From Ruegeria halocynthiae (GTDB taxonomy: Bacteria > Pseudomonadota > Alphaproteobacteria > Rhodobacterales > Rhodobacteraceae): 64,000 nt of DNA. The notes under the pieces were generated by a model that was given only the letters and a program-made list of their open reading frames with translations, was not told where the DNA came from and made no database searches. The stretch covers positions 205,143-269,142 of the forward strand of contig NZ_JQEZ01000003.1 in assembly GCF_000743705.1 (NCBI RefSeq), read 5' to 3'. Position numbers and translations under genes: made by a program. Shown here one piece after another: positions 19,171 through 28,087 of this stretch (the stretch's first letter is position 1; every line of letters starts with the position of its first letter).

Positions 19171-20406
19171 CTATTGGTTCAGGGTGGCTTTCAGACCTGC
19201 ATCAGGGAAGCAGGTCGGCGCAAAACCCGAAGCTTGTTGCCAGCGTCCAATCGAGCGCCGGGTCTTGAACCCCGGCAACCCGTCGGCGCCGCCGACGTCA
19301 TGGCCCTGGCGCTCAAGCGCGCGCTGCATGGCGGCGATATCCGACCTGTACAGCGCGCCAATCTTGTCCCAGCGGGCTTTGAAATTGCCCACGCCATATT
19401 GAATGCGATCGCCGACATGGCCCACGAACAGGGCGTAGAGGTCACTTTTGTTATAGTCTTTGAGAACGTAGAAATTCGGCGTTACGACAAAAGCGGGCCC
19501 GTGACGTCCTGCGGGCATCATCAAATAGCCCTCGCCTGCCAGTTCATGCTTTGGGAAAGGCTTGCCCGAAACCCGAGTGATTCCCATCGCGGCCCATTCC
19601 TGAATCGGCTTGCCCTGATCTGGACCCTCCAGTGCGCAAGAAACCGATGCGGGAACGTGAACTTCGAACCCCCAGTCCCGCCCGGTGATCCAACCATGCT
19701 GGGCAAGATAGTTCCCGATTGACGCAATCGTGTCATCCTCTGATGCCCAGATATCGGCGCGCCCATCGCGGTTTCCGTCCGCCGCGAAAGTCAGAAAGCT
19801 GGACGGCATGAACTGCGGCTGACCCAACGCGCCAGCCCAGCTGCTTTTCATCGTGCCGGGTGGGGCGTGGCCGGCTTGGGCAATTTGCAGGGCGGCAATC
19901 AGTTCTTTGGTGAAATAATCCGCGCGTGTACTCATGAAGCCTTTGGTTCCCAGAACCCGAAAGACGTTATGAGGGATGGGAACCTGACCATAGCCGCTTT
20001 CGCGTCCCCAAATGGCCAGAATGATGCGCGCGGGCACGCCGGAGTCCGCCTCGACACGGTTCAATGTCGCGGCATGACGGCGGGCCATCTGGCGGCCGAC
20101 AGAGGTGGCCCCTTGTACCGAGCCTGCATTAAAGTAACGGCCGGACGATCCGAATTCCGCCTGTTTTTGCTGTTTGGGTGTTTGTGCGGCGCTGCCCGGT
20201 GGCACCAGATCCGGCAGCTTCCAGTTCAGGGTGATCCCGTCAAACGCCTGCGTCATCGTCTGACGAGACACGCCTTTGGCTTTGGCTTGCGGCCAGACTG
20301 TATCCTGCAGCCAAACCTGAAACTGCTGTTCCACCGCAGCACGGTCTTGCGCGCTTGCGGTTGTTGAAAAGACCAAAAGGCCCAAGGCTATAATTATCCA
20401 GTGCAT
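19171..20406 (-). CDS. Lytic murein transglycosylase (MltB/SltB type) with peptidoglycan-binding domain
   Basis: A 411-aa exported enzyme that cleaves peptidoglycan glycan strands to 1,6-anhydro products. Signal peptide residues 1-20 (IIIALGLLVFSTTASAQ) lack a lipobox Cys, so it is soluble rather than membrane-anchored like MltB. The catalytic region (about 30-335) includes the catalytic-Glu motif ILAIWGRESGYG, then GALGQPQFMPSSFL and DGNRDGRADIW, all typical of the SLT_2 family. The C-terminal 60 residues (IAAMQRALERQGHDVGGADG) form a PG_binding_1 repeat. ATG at 20406 is preferred over TTG at 20412. The gene is divergent from the cyo operon. Confidence 0.93.
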   Translation of the reverse strand: MHWIIIALGLLVFSTTASAQDRAAVEQQFQVWLQDTVWPQAKAKGVSRQTMTQAFDGITLNWKLPDLVPPGSAAQTPKQQKQAEFGSSGRYFNAGSVQGATSVGRQMARRHAATLNRVEADSGVPARIILAIWGRESGYGQVPIPHNVFRVLGTKGFMSTRADYFTKELIAALQIAQAGHAPPGTMKSSWAGALGQPQFMPSSFLTFAADGNRDGRADIWASEDDTIASIGNYLAQHGWITGRDWGFEVHVPASVSCALEGPDQGKPIQEWAAMGITRVSGKPFPKHELAGEGYLMMPAGRHGPAFVVTPNFYVLKDYNKSDLYALFVGHVGDRIQYGVGNFKARWDKIGALYRSDIAAMQRALERQGHDVGGADGLPGFKTRRSIGRWQQASGFAPTCFPDAGLKATLNQ

Positions 20407-20569
20407 CGTCAAAATGTCTCGCCTGCAGTCGATGACAAGTCAACAGCGCCTTATGCTAGGGTTGAGTAGGCACTGCGGCAGACAATTCCCGGTTCCGGAA
20501 AAAACCTTGTGAAATTCCGTGACTCTGCCGATAGTTGGCCAAAAGCGAAAGCATAAGAGGACATCTGGT
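20407..20569. promoter_or_regulatory. Divergent region between the transglycosylase gene and cyoA
   Basis: A 163-base non-coding region that should carry promoters in both directions. On the minus strand ttgact at 20439-20434 could be a -35 for the transglycosylase, but a matching -10 is weak. AAGAGGA at 20554-20560 is the probable ribosome site for cyoA. Confidence 0.4.
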
Positions 20570-21532
20570 TTGACCCTGTCGCGCAAGTCACCTGGGATAC
20601 GGTCGTTTATGGCAGCAATCGCAATTGTTGCGATGTCGGCGCAGGTCGTGGTCGCAGGCGACAGTTTCATGGACCCGCAGGGACCAATTGCTGCGATTCA
20701 GAAAACCCACCTGTTTCGCGCAACGCTTCTGATCCTGATTGCGGTTGTTCCAGTGCTTGTTTTGGTGCCCCTGATTGCGCTGCGCTATCGGCGGCGCAAG
20801 GGAACACACGCCAGCTATCGGCCCAAATGGGATTTCTCGGCCAAGTTGGAATTCGTCATGTGGGGGGTGCCGGTTCTGATCGTGGCGATCTTGTCGTTCT
20901 ATCTTTGGAAGGCGACGTATCGGCTTGATCCGTATACTGCACCATTTGGGGATACACCCGCGATGAAAGTTCAGGTCGTCGGGTTGGATTGGAAGTGGCT
21001 GTTTATCTACCCGGACCTCGGCATTGCCAGTGTCGGAGAGTTGGGGATTCCCGTCAAACAGCAGGTCGCACTGACGCTGACGACAGATACGGTGATGCAA
21101 TCTTTTATGATTCCCGCGCTCGCCGGTCAAATCTATGCCATGCCGGGCATGACAACAAAGTTGCACATCGTGGCGGATGCGCCGGAAACGATGCTGGGTG
21201 AAAATACACAGTACAACGGGCGGGGTTTCACCAAACAGAAGTTTGAAGCAAAGGCCATGTCACCCGAAGAATTCGACGCGTGGGTTTCGGACGTTCGCGC
21301 AAATGGTATTCCGCTGGATCAGCCGACCTATCGCACATTGGCCATGCGCACTGACCGGGATGAGGTTCAGGCCGCACTGGGAACGTCGCAAATGCCGGAC
21401 GACGCCCTGTATTTCACTTTGGAGGACAGCGCCCTGTTCCATACCATTCTGCACCGGTATCACGGCGGTAAGCCACTGTCAGCGGATCAGCAACCGGGAA
21501 CCACCGGATACGGGCAGGAGGGCGTCCAATGA
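20570..21532 (+). CDS. cyoA: Cytochrome bo-type ubiquinol oxidase subunit II
   Basis: A 320-aa subunit II of a haem-copper quinol oxidase, with an N-terminal signal-like helix (MAAIAIVAMSAQVVVAG), two membrane helices (about 45-70 and 95-115) and a periplasmic cupredoxin domain. The cytochrome c oxidase CuA ligands (CxxxC and the paired His) are absent at the expected place (QSFMIPALAGQIYAMPGMTTKL), which identifies a quinol oxidase. E. coli CyoA is a lipoprotein; I see no lipobox Cys here. The start is uncertain. TTG at 20570 has AAGAGGA nine bases upstream, GTG at 20519 has no ribosome site, and ATG at 20609 would shorten the signal region. It overlaps cyoB by four bases. Confidence 0.88.
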   Translation: MTLSRKSPGIRSFMAAIAIVAMSAQVVVAGDSFMDPQGPIAAIQKTHLFRATLLILIAVVPVLVLVPLIALRYRRRKGTHASYRPKWDFSAKLEFVMWGVPVLIVAILSFYLWKATYRLDPYTAPFGDTPAMKVQVVGLDWKWLFIYPDLGIASVGELGIPVKQQVALTLTTDTVMQSFMIPALAGQIYAMPGMTTKLHIVADAPETMLGENTQYNGRGFTKQKFEAKAMSPEEFDAWVSDVRANGIPLDQPTYRTLAMRTDRDEVQAALGTSQMPDDALYFTLEDSALFHTILHRYHGGKPLSADQQPGTTGYGQEGVQ

Positions 21533-23619
21533 CAACGGCCGAGACTGGTTTCTTTGGCCGCCTGAGCTGGGATGCATTCCCGATTGCAGGTCTGATTCAG
21601 ACACCAAATGCAAATGAAATCGTTGCGAACTCGGCTGCGGCGGTGGTGCTTGTCGGCGTTGTTGCCGTTGTCGGCTTGCTAACATGGTTCCGCTTGTGGG
21701 GGCCGCTGTGGCGGGATTGGCTGACTAGCGCAGATCACAAGAAGATCGGCATCATGTATATCGTCTTTGCCATCGTGATGCTGGCGCGGGGCGTTCTGGA
21801 AGGCGTGGTCATGCGCGCCCAACAGGCGGCGGGGCCGGGTGACGGCTTTCTGGAGGCCGAACATTTTGCCGAACTGTTCAGCACCCATGGCACCATCATG
21901 ATCTTTTTTGTTGCCGTGCCATTTGTCTTTGGCCTGGCAAATTTCCTGATCCCGCTGATGATCGGTGCGCGGGATGTGGCCTTTCCGGTAATGAACCAGA
22001 TCAGCCTTGGGCTGACCGTCTCGGCGGGGATGATGCTGATGGTGTCGCTGGTGGTCGGAGAGTTCTCGACCGGTGGGTGGACCGCCTATCCCCCTTATAC
22101 CGGCGCGGCGTTCAATCCAGGTGTTGGGCCGGACTATTGGATATGGGCCATCGTCGTATCAGGCATCGGCACGACGCTGACGGGCATCAACTTTGCGGTC
22201 ACAATCTATAAGCTGCGCGCGCCGGGCATGAAATTCATGCGGTTGCCGATGTATTGCTGGACGATCATCTGCAGCTCAATCCTGATTGTCTTTGCCATGC
22301 CGCCACTTGGGGTTGCCGCTCTGATGCTGGCCGCCGACAGGTATCTGGATTTCCACTTTTTCACCAATGATCTGGGCGGCAACATGATGAACTATGCCAA
22401 CCTGTTCTGGCTGTTCGGCCACCCCGAGGTCTATCTGCTGGTGCTGCCCGCCTATGGCATCTATTCCGAGGTATTCTCGACGTTTTCGGCCAAGCGGCTG
22501 TATGGCTATAACTCTCTGGTGATTGCCACCATGTCGATTGCGGTGCTGTCTTTTACCGTCTGGCTGCACCATTTCTTTACCATGGGGCAAAGCGCGCTGA
22601 TCAACGCGGTGTTTGGGATTGCCACCATGCTGATTGCGATCCCGACTGGCGTAAAGGTCTATGACTGGATGGCCACGCTGTACCGGGGGCGCATCCGGTT
22701 TTCGGTTCCTATGCTTTATGGTCTGGCCTTCCTGATGCTTTTTGTCATCGGCGGTCTTTCGGGTGTGATCCTGGCCAACCCCACTGTCGACTATCAGGTG
22801 CACAACACCTTGTTTCTGGTGGCGCATTTCCACAATGTTCTGCTGCCCGGCGTGTTGTTCGGCCTGCTGGCTGGGTACAACTATTGGTTCCCCAAGGCCT
22901 TTGGTTTCCGTCTGAACGAATTTTGGGGGCGGATCACGGTCTTGCTTTGGACCTTTGGGTTCATGCTGACTTTCCTGCCGCTGTACTTCGTGGGCCTCAT
23001 GGGGATGCCGCGCCGGTCGTTCAGTTGGGAGAACCCCGATTTTCACCCCTATATGATTGTTGCGGTTTTGGGCGCGCTGGTTATCCTGCTGGCCTTGTTG
23101 TCGGTGATCGTGCAGCTGTGGATCAGCATCCGCGACCGCGAAAAGACCCGGGTTCCGGTCGGGGACCCGTGGGATGCGCATACGCTGGAATGGTCCATCC
23201 CCGCACCGCCGCCGCCCTATAATTTCGCTATTATCCCACAGGTCACTGATCGGGATGACTTTGCCGCCGCAAAAGAACGGGGCGCGGCCTATCCGACGCC
23301 GGACGCGTATGAGGATATCGCGATGCCGCGTAACACCGGGATCGGCTTCTTGCTGTGTGTGCTCAGTGGGATATGGATGTTCGCGCTGGTCTGGTGGATT
23401 TGGTGGCTGGCCGCGCTGATGACGGTTCTTATCATCCTGTCCTTTATCGCATGGACCTTCCAGACCGATACAGAAGAGGTCATCCCAGCCGACGAGGTGC
23501 GCAAACAGCACCAAGCCTGGCTGGACCTTGTCCACAATTCGACACCGGTTGATCGCGATTATGAAGCCGCCCCGGAAAATCGCGGCCTTGCCCGCCCTGA
23601 TCTGGAGGCGGCGACATGA
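21529..23619 (+). CDS. cyoB: Cytochrome bo-type ubiquinol oxidase subunit I
   Basis: A 696-aa catalytic subunit that reduces O2 to water with electrons from ubiquinol and pumps protons. The CuB/Tyr centre is in WLFGHPEVYLLVLPAYG (the E. coli H284, E286 and Y288 positions), with HHFFTMG (H333/H334) and VAHFHN supplying haem ligands. The K-channel Lys is kept in PTGVKVYDW and the D-channel Asp in ARDVAFP. Of the quinone-site residues known in E. coli, R71 and H98 are kept (R87 and H112 here), but D75 and Q101 are both Glu (E91 and E115). The C-terminal extension GDPWDAHTLEWSIPAPPPPYNF is CyoB-specific. It overlaps both neighbours by four bases. Confidence 0.96.
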   Translation: MTTAETGFFGRLSWDAFPIAGLIQTPNANEIVANSAAAVVLVGVVAVVGLLTWFRLWGPLWRDWLTSADHKKIGIMYIVFAIVMLARGVLEGVVMRAQQAAGPGDGFLEAEHFAELFSTHGTIMIFFVAVPFVFGLANFLIPLMIGARDVAFPVMNQISLGLTVSAGMMLMVSLVVGEFSTGGWTAYPPYTGAAFNPGVGPDYWIWAIVVSGIGTTLTGINFAVTIYKLRAPGMKFMRLPMYCWTIICSSILIVFAMPPLGVAALMLAADRYLDFHFFTNDLGGNMMNYANLFWLFGHPEVYLLVLPAYGIYSEVFSTFSAKRLYGYNSLVIATMSIAVLSFTVWLHHFFTMGQSALINAVFGIATMLIAIPTGVKVYDWMATLYRGRIRFSVPMLYGLAFLMLFVIGGLSGVILANPTVDYQVHNTLFLVAHFHNVLLPGVLFGLLAGYNYWFPKAFGFRLNEFWGRITVLLWTFGFMLTFLPLYFVGLMGMPRRSFSWENPDFHPYMIVAVLGALVILLALLSVIVQLWISIRDREKTRVPVGDPWDAHTLEWSIPAPPPPYNFAIIPQVTDRDDFAAAKERGAAYPTPDAYEDIAMPRNTGIGFLLCVLSGIWMFALVWWIWWLAALMTVLIILSFIAWTFQTDTEEVIPADEVRKQHQAWLDLVHNSTPVDRDYEAAPENRGLARPDLEAAT

Positions 23620-24248
23620 AACGTGCACCGACGCACAGCTATCCGGGCCTGAACCTGGGCAGGCGGCACGCAAGCGCGGATAAAGCCAGCGAAGTCGTCA
23701 CCTTCGGCTTCTGGGTCTTTCTGATGAGCGATCTGGTCTATTTCGGCCTGATGTTCGCGATCTATATTACCATGATCGACGCGCAGGCAGGTGGGCCGGG
23801 GCCGCATGAGCTGTATGATCTGAAAAGCATCTTCGCCCAAACCCTGATCTTGCTGACCAGCAGTTTGACCGTGGGGCTGGCAATGCTGGCGCTGAAATAC
23901 AACCTGCCGCGCGCGCGAATTGTGCTGTGGTTCGGGGTGACTTTGGTGCTTGGGCTCAGCTTTCTGGTGCTGGAAATCCGTGACTTTATGGCCATGGCGG
24001 ACAAAGGCGGCATTCCCCAGCGCAGTGGGTTTCTTTCGGCATTTTACGGATTGGTGCCGCTGCATGGTTTGCATGTTGCGACTGGTTGTATCTGGTTGAT
24101 TGTGTTGGGTATTCAGCTGCGGCTGTTTGGTCTGACCGATCGGTTGATGTCGCGCGTGGTGCGGTTAGCGTTGTTCTGGCATTTTCTGGACCTGATTTGG
24201 ATTGGCATCATCACCATCGTCTACTTTGGGGGGCTGTCCTATGGATAA
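23616..24248 (+). CDS. cyoC: Cytochrome bo-type ubiquinol oxidase subunit III
   Basis: A 210-aa integral membrane protein with five predicted helices, as in E. coli CyoC. Landmarks are FGFWVFLMSDLVYFGLMFAIY near residues 30-50, TLILLTSSLTVGLAM, and LHGLHVATGCIWLI with the conserved HGxHV of subunit III. It stabilises the core oxidase and lacks cofactors. The ATG lies in a four-base overlap with the end of cyoB, and the stop overlaps the start of cyoD by eight bases, so all four subunits are translationally coupled. Confidence 0.95.
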   Translation: MKRAPTHSYPGLNLGRRHASADKASEVVTFGFWVFLMSDLVYFGLMFAIYITMIDAQAGGPGPHELYDLKSIFAQTLILLTSSLTVGLAMLALKYNLPRARIVLWFGVTLVLGLSFLVLEIRDFMAMADKGGIPQRSGFLSAFYGLVPLHGLHVATGCIWLIVLGIQLRLFGLTDRLMSRVVRLALFWHFLDLIWIGIITIVYFGGLSYG

Positions 24249-24567
24249 GCGCAGCGAGATGCACCGGCGTGAGCGACGTCGTTATATCGTCGGCTATGGC
24301 GGCTCGCTGCTGCTGACGCTGGCGGTGTTCACGATAGCCTATAAATACGGCATCCAGACCAAAGGGGTCTATCTCTCGATTGCTCTGCTGGGGTTGGCGC
24401 AACTGATCGTACAATTGGTCTATTTCCTGCATATCGACCGCCGCCGCAGCAGCCGTGAAGATCTGGACCTAGTCCTGTTTTCCACGCTTGTACTGTTGAT
24501 CATCATACTGGGAACGGTGTGGATCATGGGCAATCTGGCGGTGCGAATGCACACATATCCAATGTGA
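24241..24567 (+). CDS. cyoD: Cytochrome bo-type ubiquinol oxidase subunit IV
   Basis: A 108-aa small membrane subunit with three predicted helices, typical of CyoD/COX4-prokaryotic. The N-terminus is strongly basic (KRSEMHRRERRRYIVGYG), followed by LLLTLAVFTIAYKYG, ALLGLAQLIVQLVYFLHID and LVLLIIILGTVWIMGNL. It is needed for assembly of the CuB centre in E. coli. ATG at 24241 follows a run of G (GGGGGGCTGTCCT); a longer frame starting upstream would run deep into cyoC and is rejected. A haem O synthase gene (cyoE) is not in the window. Confidence 0.93.
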   Translation: MDKRSEMHRRERRRYIVGYGGSLLLTLAVFTIAYKYGIQTKGVYLSIALLGLAQLIVQLVYFLHIDRRRSSREDLDLVLFSTLVLLIIILGTVWIMGNLAVRMHTYPM

Positions 24568-24602
24568 TGACGGGTCCGCGCGAAACATAAAGGTCCAAGC
24601 CT

Positions 24603-25586
24603 ATGAAATCCCTGAAAACCGTCGCCGTTATTGTAATGCTGGGCGTCATCGCGATTGGTCTGTTCCTGTATTGGCGTCATGAAGAGCGGTTCCCATCGAC
24701 CAAAGACGCGTATGTCGGGGCGAACATAATTTATGTGGCTGCCCAAGTGACGGGTCAGGTTGCGGATGTACCGATTTCAGAAAATCAGCAGGTAAAGGCC
24801 GGTGATCTTCTGTTTACGATTGACGACACGCAATTCAGCGCCTCGGTCGATCAGGCCAGTGCCGATCTGGACAGCGCGAAACAGCAGGCTCAGGCCTATT
24901 CCACCCAGATTACCGCGGCTGAGGCGGCGGTGAAATCCGCGCAGTCGGCTTTTGATACCGCGAAAAACAACCTGGAGCGGGCCAAGGCGCTGTTTTCGGA
25001 TGGGGATCTGGCACAGGCGTCCCTGGATCAGACGACGTCGGAATTCGCGCAGGCCTCGGCCCGGCTGACCGCCAGCCAGTCCAGCCTGTTGGCATTGCAA
25101 AGTGGGTTGGCCGCGAAACAGGATGATGTCCTGTCTGCCCGCGCCCAGCTGGAGATCGCCAGGGCGGATCTGGCGTGGACCAAGGTTTACGCAACCGCTG
25201 ATGGCTGGATCGCCAATCTGACCCTGCGACCCGGATCGGCGGTGGCGGCGAATGCACCGCAGTTTTCGATCGTGGAATCTTCGGATTGGTGGGTGGATGC
25301 GAATTTCAAGGAAACATCGCTGCCGCGAATTCGCCCGGGTCAGCCGGTCACGATGCAGATCGACATGTTGCCAGGGGTGACCCTGACGGGCAAGGTGGCC
25401 TCAATCGGGCGCGGGTCCGGGGACACATTCTCGCTTTTGCCGTCCGAAAATGCCAGCGGCAACTGGGTCAAAGTCACCCGCAGGTTCCCGGTTCGCATCG
25501 CACTTGATCCAACAGACGCACCCTTGCGCGTGGGGGGCAGCAGCAAAGTGACAGTGGACACCACAGCGACCCAGGCTGGGAAATGA
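24603..25586 (+). CDS. HlyD/EmrA-family efflux periplasmic adaptor
   Basis: A 327-aa membrane fusion protein with one N-terminal helix (VAVIVMLGVIAIGLFLYW), a biotinyl-lipoyl half-motif near 55-80 (VTGQVADVPISENQQVKAGD), an alpha-hairpin of about 85-195 rich in Ala/Gln (coiled coil), the second lipoyl half (VYATADGWIANLTLRPGSAV) and a beta-barrel end. EmrA-type adaptors link an inner-membrane MFS pump to an outer-membrane channel to expel drugs or fatty acids. The stop overlaps the MFS gene by four bases. It starts 35 bp after cyoD, so it might be read through from the oxidase operon. Confidence 0.92.
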   Translation: MKSLKTVAVIVMLGVIAIGLFLYWRHEERFPSTKDAYVGANIIYVAAQVTGQVADVPISENQQVKAGDLLFTIDDTQFSASVDQASADLDSAKQQAQAYSTQITAAEAAVKSAQSAFDTAKNNLERAKALFSDGDLAQASLDQTTSEFAQASARLTASQSSLLALQSGLAAKQDDVLSARAQLEIARADLAWTKVYATADGWIANLTLRPGSAVAANAPQFSIVESSDWWVDANFKETSLPRIRPGQPVTMQIDMLPGVTLTGKVASIGRGSGDTFSLLPSENASGNWVKVTRRFPVRIALDPTDAPLRVGGSSKVTVDTTATQAGK

Positions 25587-27106
25587 CAGCTACGGCCGCA
25601 AGCCGCATCAATCCGGTGATTGTTGTCGCCGTTGTTCTCAGCGCCATTCTTGAGGTGTTGGACAGCACCATCGTCAATGTGGCCTTGCCACATATTCAGG
25701 CCGCGTTTGGGGCGACAACCGATCAGGCCACATGGATTTTGACCAGCTATATCGTTTCAGCTGTGGTGGTCATGCCGCTGACCGGCTTTGTGGCCCGCCG
25801 GGTCGGGCGGCGTCGGTTGATCCTGACCGCTGTGACCGGCTTTGCCACCATGTCCATCATGTGTGGACTGTCCTGGAGCCTTGAGACCATCGTCATCTTT
25901 CGGCTGGCGCAGGGTATGTTCGGGGCGTTCCTGATCCCCTTGTCGCAGTCCATCCTGTTCGATGCCTTCCCGCGCGAAAAACGAGGGCAGGCGATGGCTG
26001 TTTTTGGTCTGGGTGTGGTGGTCGCCCCTGTGCTGGGTCCAACGGTCGGGGCGATCCTGACCGAGTACTTTTCATGGCGGATGGTGTTTTTCGTCAACCT
26101 GCCGGTGGCGGCAATGGCGCTGTTGCTATTGGCCGGAGAGCTGCCCGAGGACAAAACCGAAGACGTCCAGATCGACTGGAAAGGGCTGGCGTTGCTGGCG
26201 ATGGGGATCGGTTGTCTTCAGTTCGTTCTGGATCAGGGTGAAACCAAGGACTGGCTGTCATCGCATGGCATCCAGCTTGCGGTGATCGTATCCGTTCTGG
26301 GTGCGCTGGGGTTCATTATTCATGCTCTGACCGCCAAGCGCGCGATTGTTGACCTGCACTTGTTCGCGGATCGCAACTTTGCCCTGTGCAATCTGGTGAT
26401 TGCGGGTTTTGCCATCTCACTGTTCGGCAGCATCGCCATATTGCCGACTTTTGTGCAAAACCTGCTGGATTACCCGGTTATCGATTCCGGTCATTTGTTC
26501 ATCCCGCGCGGTATCGCTGCGGGTGGGTCGATGGTCATTACCGGTACGGTGCTGGTGACGCGGTTTGACCCGCGGGTACTGGCCGGGTTGGGGATGCTGT
26601 TGACGTCCGCTGGGAATTTCATGCTGGGCGCGCTGAACCTGAATGCAGGGTTCTGGCAGCTGGCCTGGCCTGGGGCGATCAGCGGTTTGGGTATGGGCCT
26701 GGTGTTTGTGCCAATGTCGATCCTGGCTTTTGAGAGCATCTCGAAAGCAAAACAGGACGAAGCATCGGGCCTATTCAACGTGACCCGGCAGCTTGGTTCA
26801 TCCGTCGGAATCTCACTTGTGGGCACATGGATCGTGCGTGGGTTACAGACGAATACTGCGGTTCTCAGCCAGAATGTGACACCTTATAATCCGGCAGCAC
26901 AGGCTTATTTGCAGCCGCTTGGCCTGACACCTGACAGTGCGCAAGGCGCGGCCATTCTAGGACAAGAGATCGCGCGGCAGGCCGAGTTGATTTCGTACCT
27001 AACCGTCTTCAACAACTTGGGTCTGCTGGCTCTTTTCACCATTCCGCTGCTGTTTTTCTGCAAGGCCCAAAAACCGGGAACACAGGCCGCGGTTCAGGCC
27101 CATTAG
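25583..27106 (+). CDS. DHA2-family (EmrB/QacA) MFS efflux transporter
   Basis: A 507-aa drug:H+ antiporter with 14 predicted helices. The DHA2 motif D1 is visible in VLSAILEVLDSTIVNVALP at residues 12-30, motif A in GFVARRVGRRRLI, and antiporter motif C in VVAPVLGPTVGAIL. With the upstream adaptor it forms an EmrAB-like pump. The substrate cannot be told from sequence. The outer-membrane channel is not adjacent; the TolC-like lipoprotein at 46.4 kb is the only candidate in the window. The ATG overlaps the adaptor stop as ATGA. The 3' end overlaps the convergent crcB by four bases. Confidence 0.94.
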   Translation: MTATAASRINPVIVVAVVLSAILEVLDSTIVNVALPHIQAAFGATTDQATWILTSYIVSAVVVMPLTGFVARRVGRRRLILTAVTGFATMSIMCGLSWSLETIVIFRLAQGMFGAFLIPLSQSILFDAFPREKRGQAMAVFGLGVVVAPVLGPTVGAILTEYFSWRMVFFVNLPVAAMALLLLAGELPEDKTEDVQIDWKGLALLAMGIGCLQFVLDQGETKDWLSSHGIQLAVIVSVLGALGFIIHALTAKRAIVDLHLFADRNFALCNLVIAGFAISLFGSIAILPTFVQNLLDYPVIDSGHLFIPRGIAAGGSMVITGTVLVTRFDPRVLAGLGMLLTSAGNFMLGALNLNAGFWQLAWPGAISGLGMGLVFVPMSILAFESISKAKQDEASGLFNVTRQLGSSVGISLVGTWIVRGLQTNTAVLSQNVTPYNPAAQAYLQPLGLTPDSAQGAAILGQEIARQAELISYLTVFNNLGLLALFTIPLLFFCKAQKPGTQAAVQAH

Positions 27107-27465
27107 CGCATCAGAATAAGGCCCAGTCCCAGCGCGCCCCAGCACAAAACAAGGCTGACTAGGATGTTGCCGGCCGCCAGCGCAATCGTGCGTTCGCGTC
27201 TGAGTTCGAGCGATTGATAAGCAAAGCTGGAAAATGTCGTAAACCCGCCGCAAAAGCCAAAGACCAGTTGCTTTTCCTCTTCTCCCATCTCCACCGGTCC
27301 CCCAAGAAAGCCGATCCACAGGCCCAGCAGCAAACTGCCAAGTAAATTCACGATCAGGGTGGACACTGGCAGGTCATGATTGATCCGTAATGCAATCCAA
27401 TGGCGCATTATCGCGCCCAATCCGCCACCCAGCCCGAACATGGCGTGCAGGAAAAGCGCGCTCAT
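27103..27465 (-). CDS. crcB: Fluoride channel subunit CrcB/Fluc (first of a tandem pair)
   Basis: A 120-aa membrane protein with four helices. CrcB/Fluc channels export fluoride as dual-topology dimers. Signatures are GGGLGAIMRHWI near residue 12, the pore Asn in VNLLGSLLLG, and GFCGGFTTFSSFA (TTFS-S/T-F box with the phenylalanines that line the fluoride path). The start at 27465 overlaps the stop of the upstream crcB copy by four bases. A much longer frame to 28002 would run through that gene and is rejected. Two different adjacent copies suggest a heterodimeric channel. Confidence 0.92.
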   Translation of the reverse strand: MSALFLHAMFGLGGGLGAIMRHWIALRINHDLPVSTLIVNLLGSLLLGLWIGFLGGPVEMGEEEKQLVFGFCGGFTTFSSFAYQSLELRRERTIALAAGNILVSLVLCWGALGLGLILMR

Positions 27466-27869
27466 TCCAGCGACCTTGTCGAATGCAGCCGCCGCCCGAT
27501 GGCTTCGCCAAGGATGGCGGCGGCAAGGCCAAAGGTGATTTCCAGCCCGGCTGCCGAACCCGCAGCCCAGAGGTCGACGCCAGCCAGACGCTGCAATTCG
27601 GCAACGAACGACGAAAATGTGGAAAGCCCGCCACAAAAGCCGACAGCCCCCAGATGCAGCACGTGGACATGAACACGGTGCCGAACGGAATACAGCCAGC
27701 CCAGTACAAAACACGCCACGACATTGATGCCAAAAGTTGTCGTCAGCACTGCATGCCCGGTGATTTCGACCGAAAAGCTCTCGCGCAGCAAAGATCCCGC
27801 CGCGCCGCCGAAGAATACGACCGTGAACATCATGGCAGTGTTTCGGACTGTGGGTCGGGACTTTGTCAC
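27462..27869 (-). CDS. crcB: Fluoride channel subunit CrcB/Fluc (second of a tandem pair)
   Basis: A 135-aa four-helix protein. Family marks are FFGGAAGSLLRESF, GINVVACFVLG and GFCGGLSTFSSFVAEL. It differs clearly from its neighbour, so the pair is an old duplication. GTG at 27869 has AGGA nine bases upstream; ATG codons at 27833 and 27830 are alternatives that would begin exactly at the first helix. It is the first gene of a two-gene unit on the minus strand. I looked for a crcB-type fluoride riboswitch in the 218 bases upstream and did not find one. Confidence 0.9.
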   Translation of the reverse strand: MTKSRPTVRNTAMMFTVVFFGGAAGSLLRESFSVEITGHAVLTTTFGINVVACFVLGWLYSVRHRVHVHVLHLGAVGFCGGLSTFSSFVAELQRLAGVDLWAAGSAAGLEITFGLAAAILGEAIGRRLHSTRSLE

Positions 27870-28087
27870 AGCCTTTGATCCTGCCTGTGTTCACCTTTCC
27901 TTTGGAATACAGACTGCTGCCGTTTCGATCAACCTTGGCCTGAACTGCGGAGTGGATCAAAATTACACCCGATTGCGTGAAGGTTGGCACAAATGCTTGC
28001 AATCAAAAGCCGGAATGCTTCACCTATGGCACTGGGAAATTCTGCCCGAACCGGTCATGTAAGCTGACACTCAGAGGAGAGCACGAA

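Noticed and set aside
22276..23673. Long antisense open frame (465 codons) opposite cyoB
   Set aside because: Composition is Arg/Gln/His-rich and unlike any family; cyoB on the other strand is unmistakable. It is a GC-bias shadow.
27103..28002. A single 299-residue minus-strand protein covering the crcB region
   Set aside because: Only its last 120 residues look like CrcB; the upstream part is out of frame with the real second crcB gene.
27870..28087. Fluoride riboswitch in the crcB leader
   Set aside because: I looked for the conserved GG-GATGG and pseudoknot pattern on the minus strand and did not see it.
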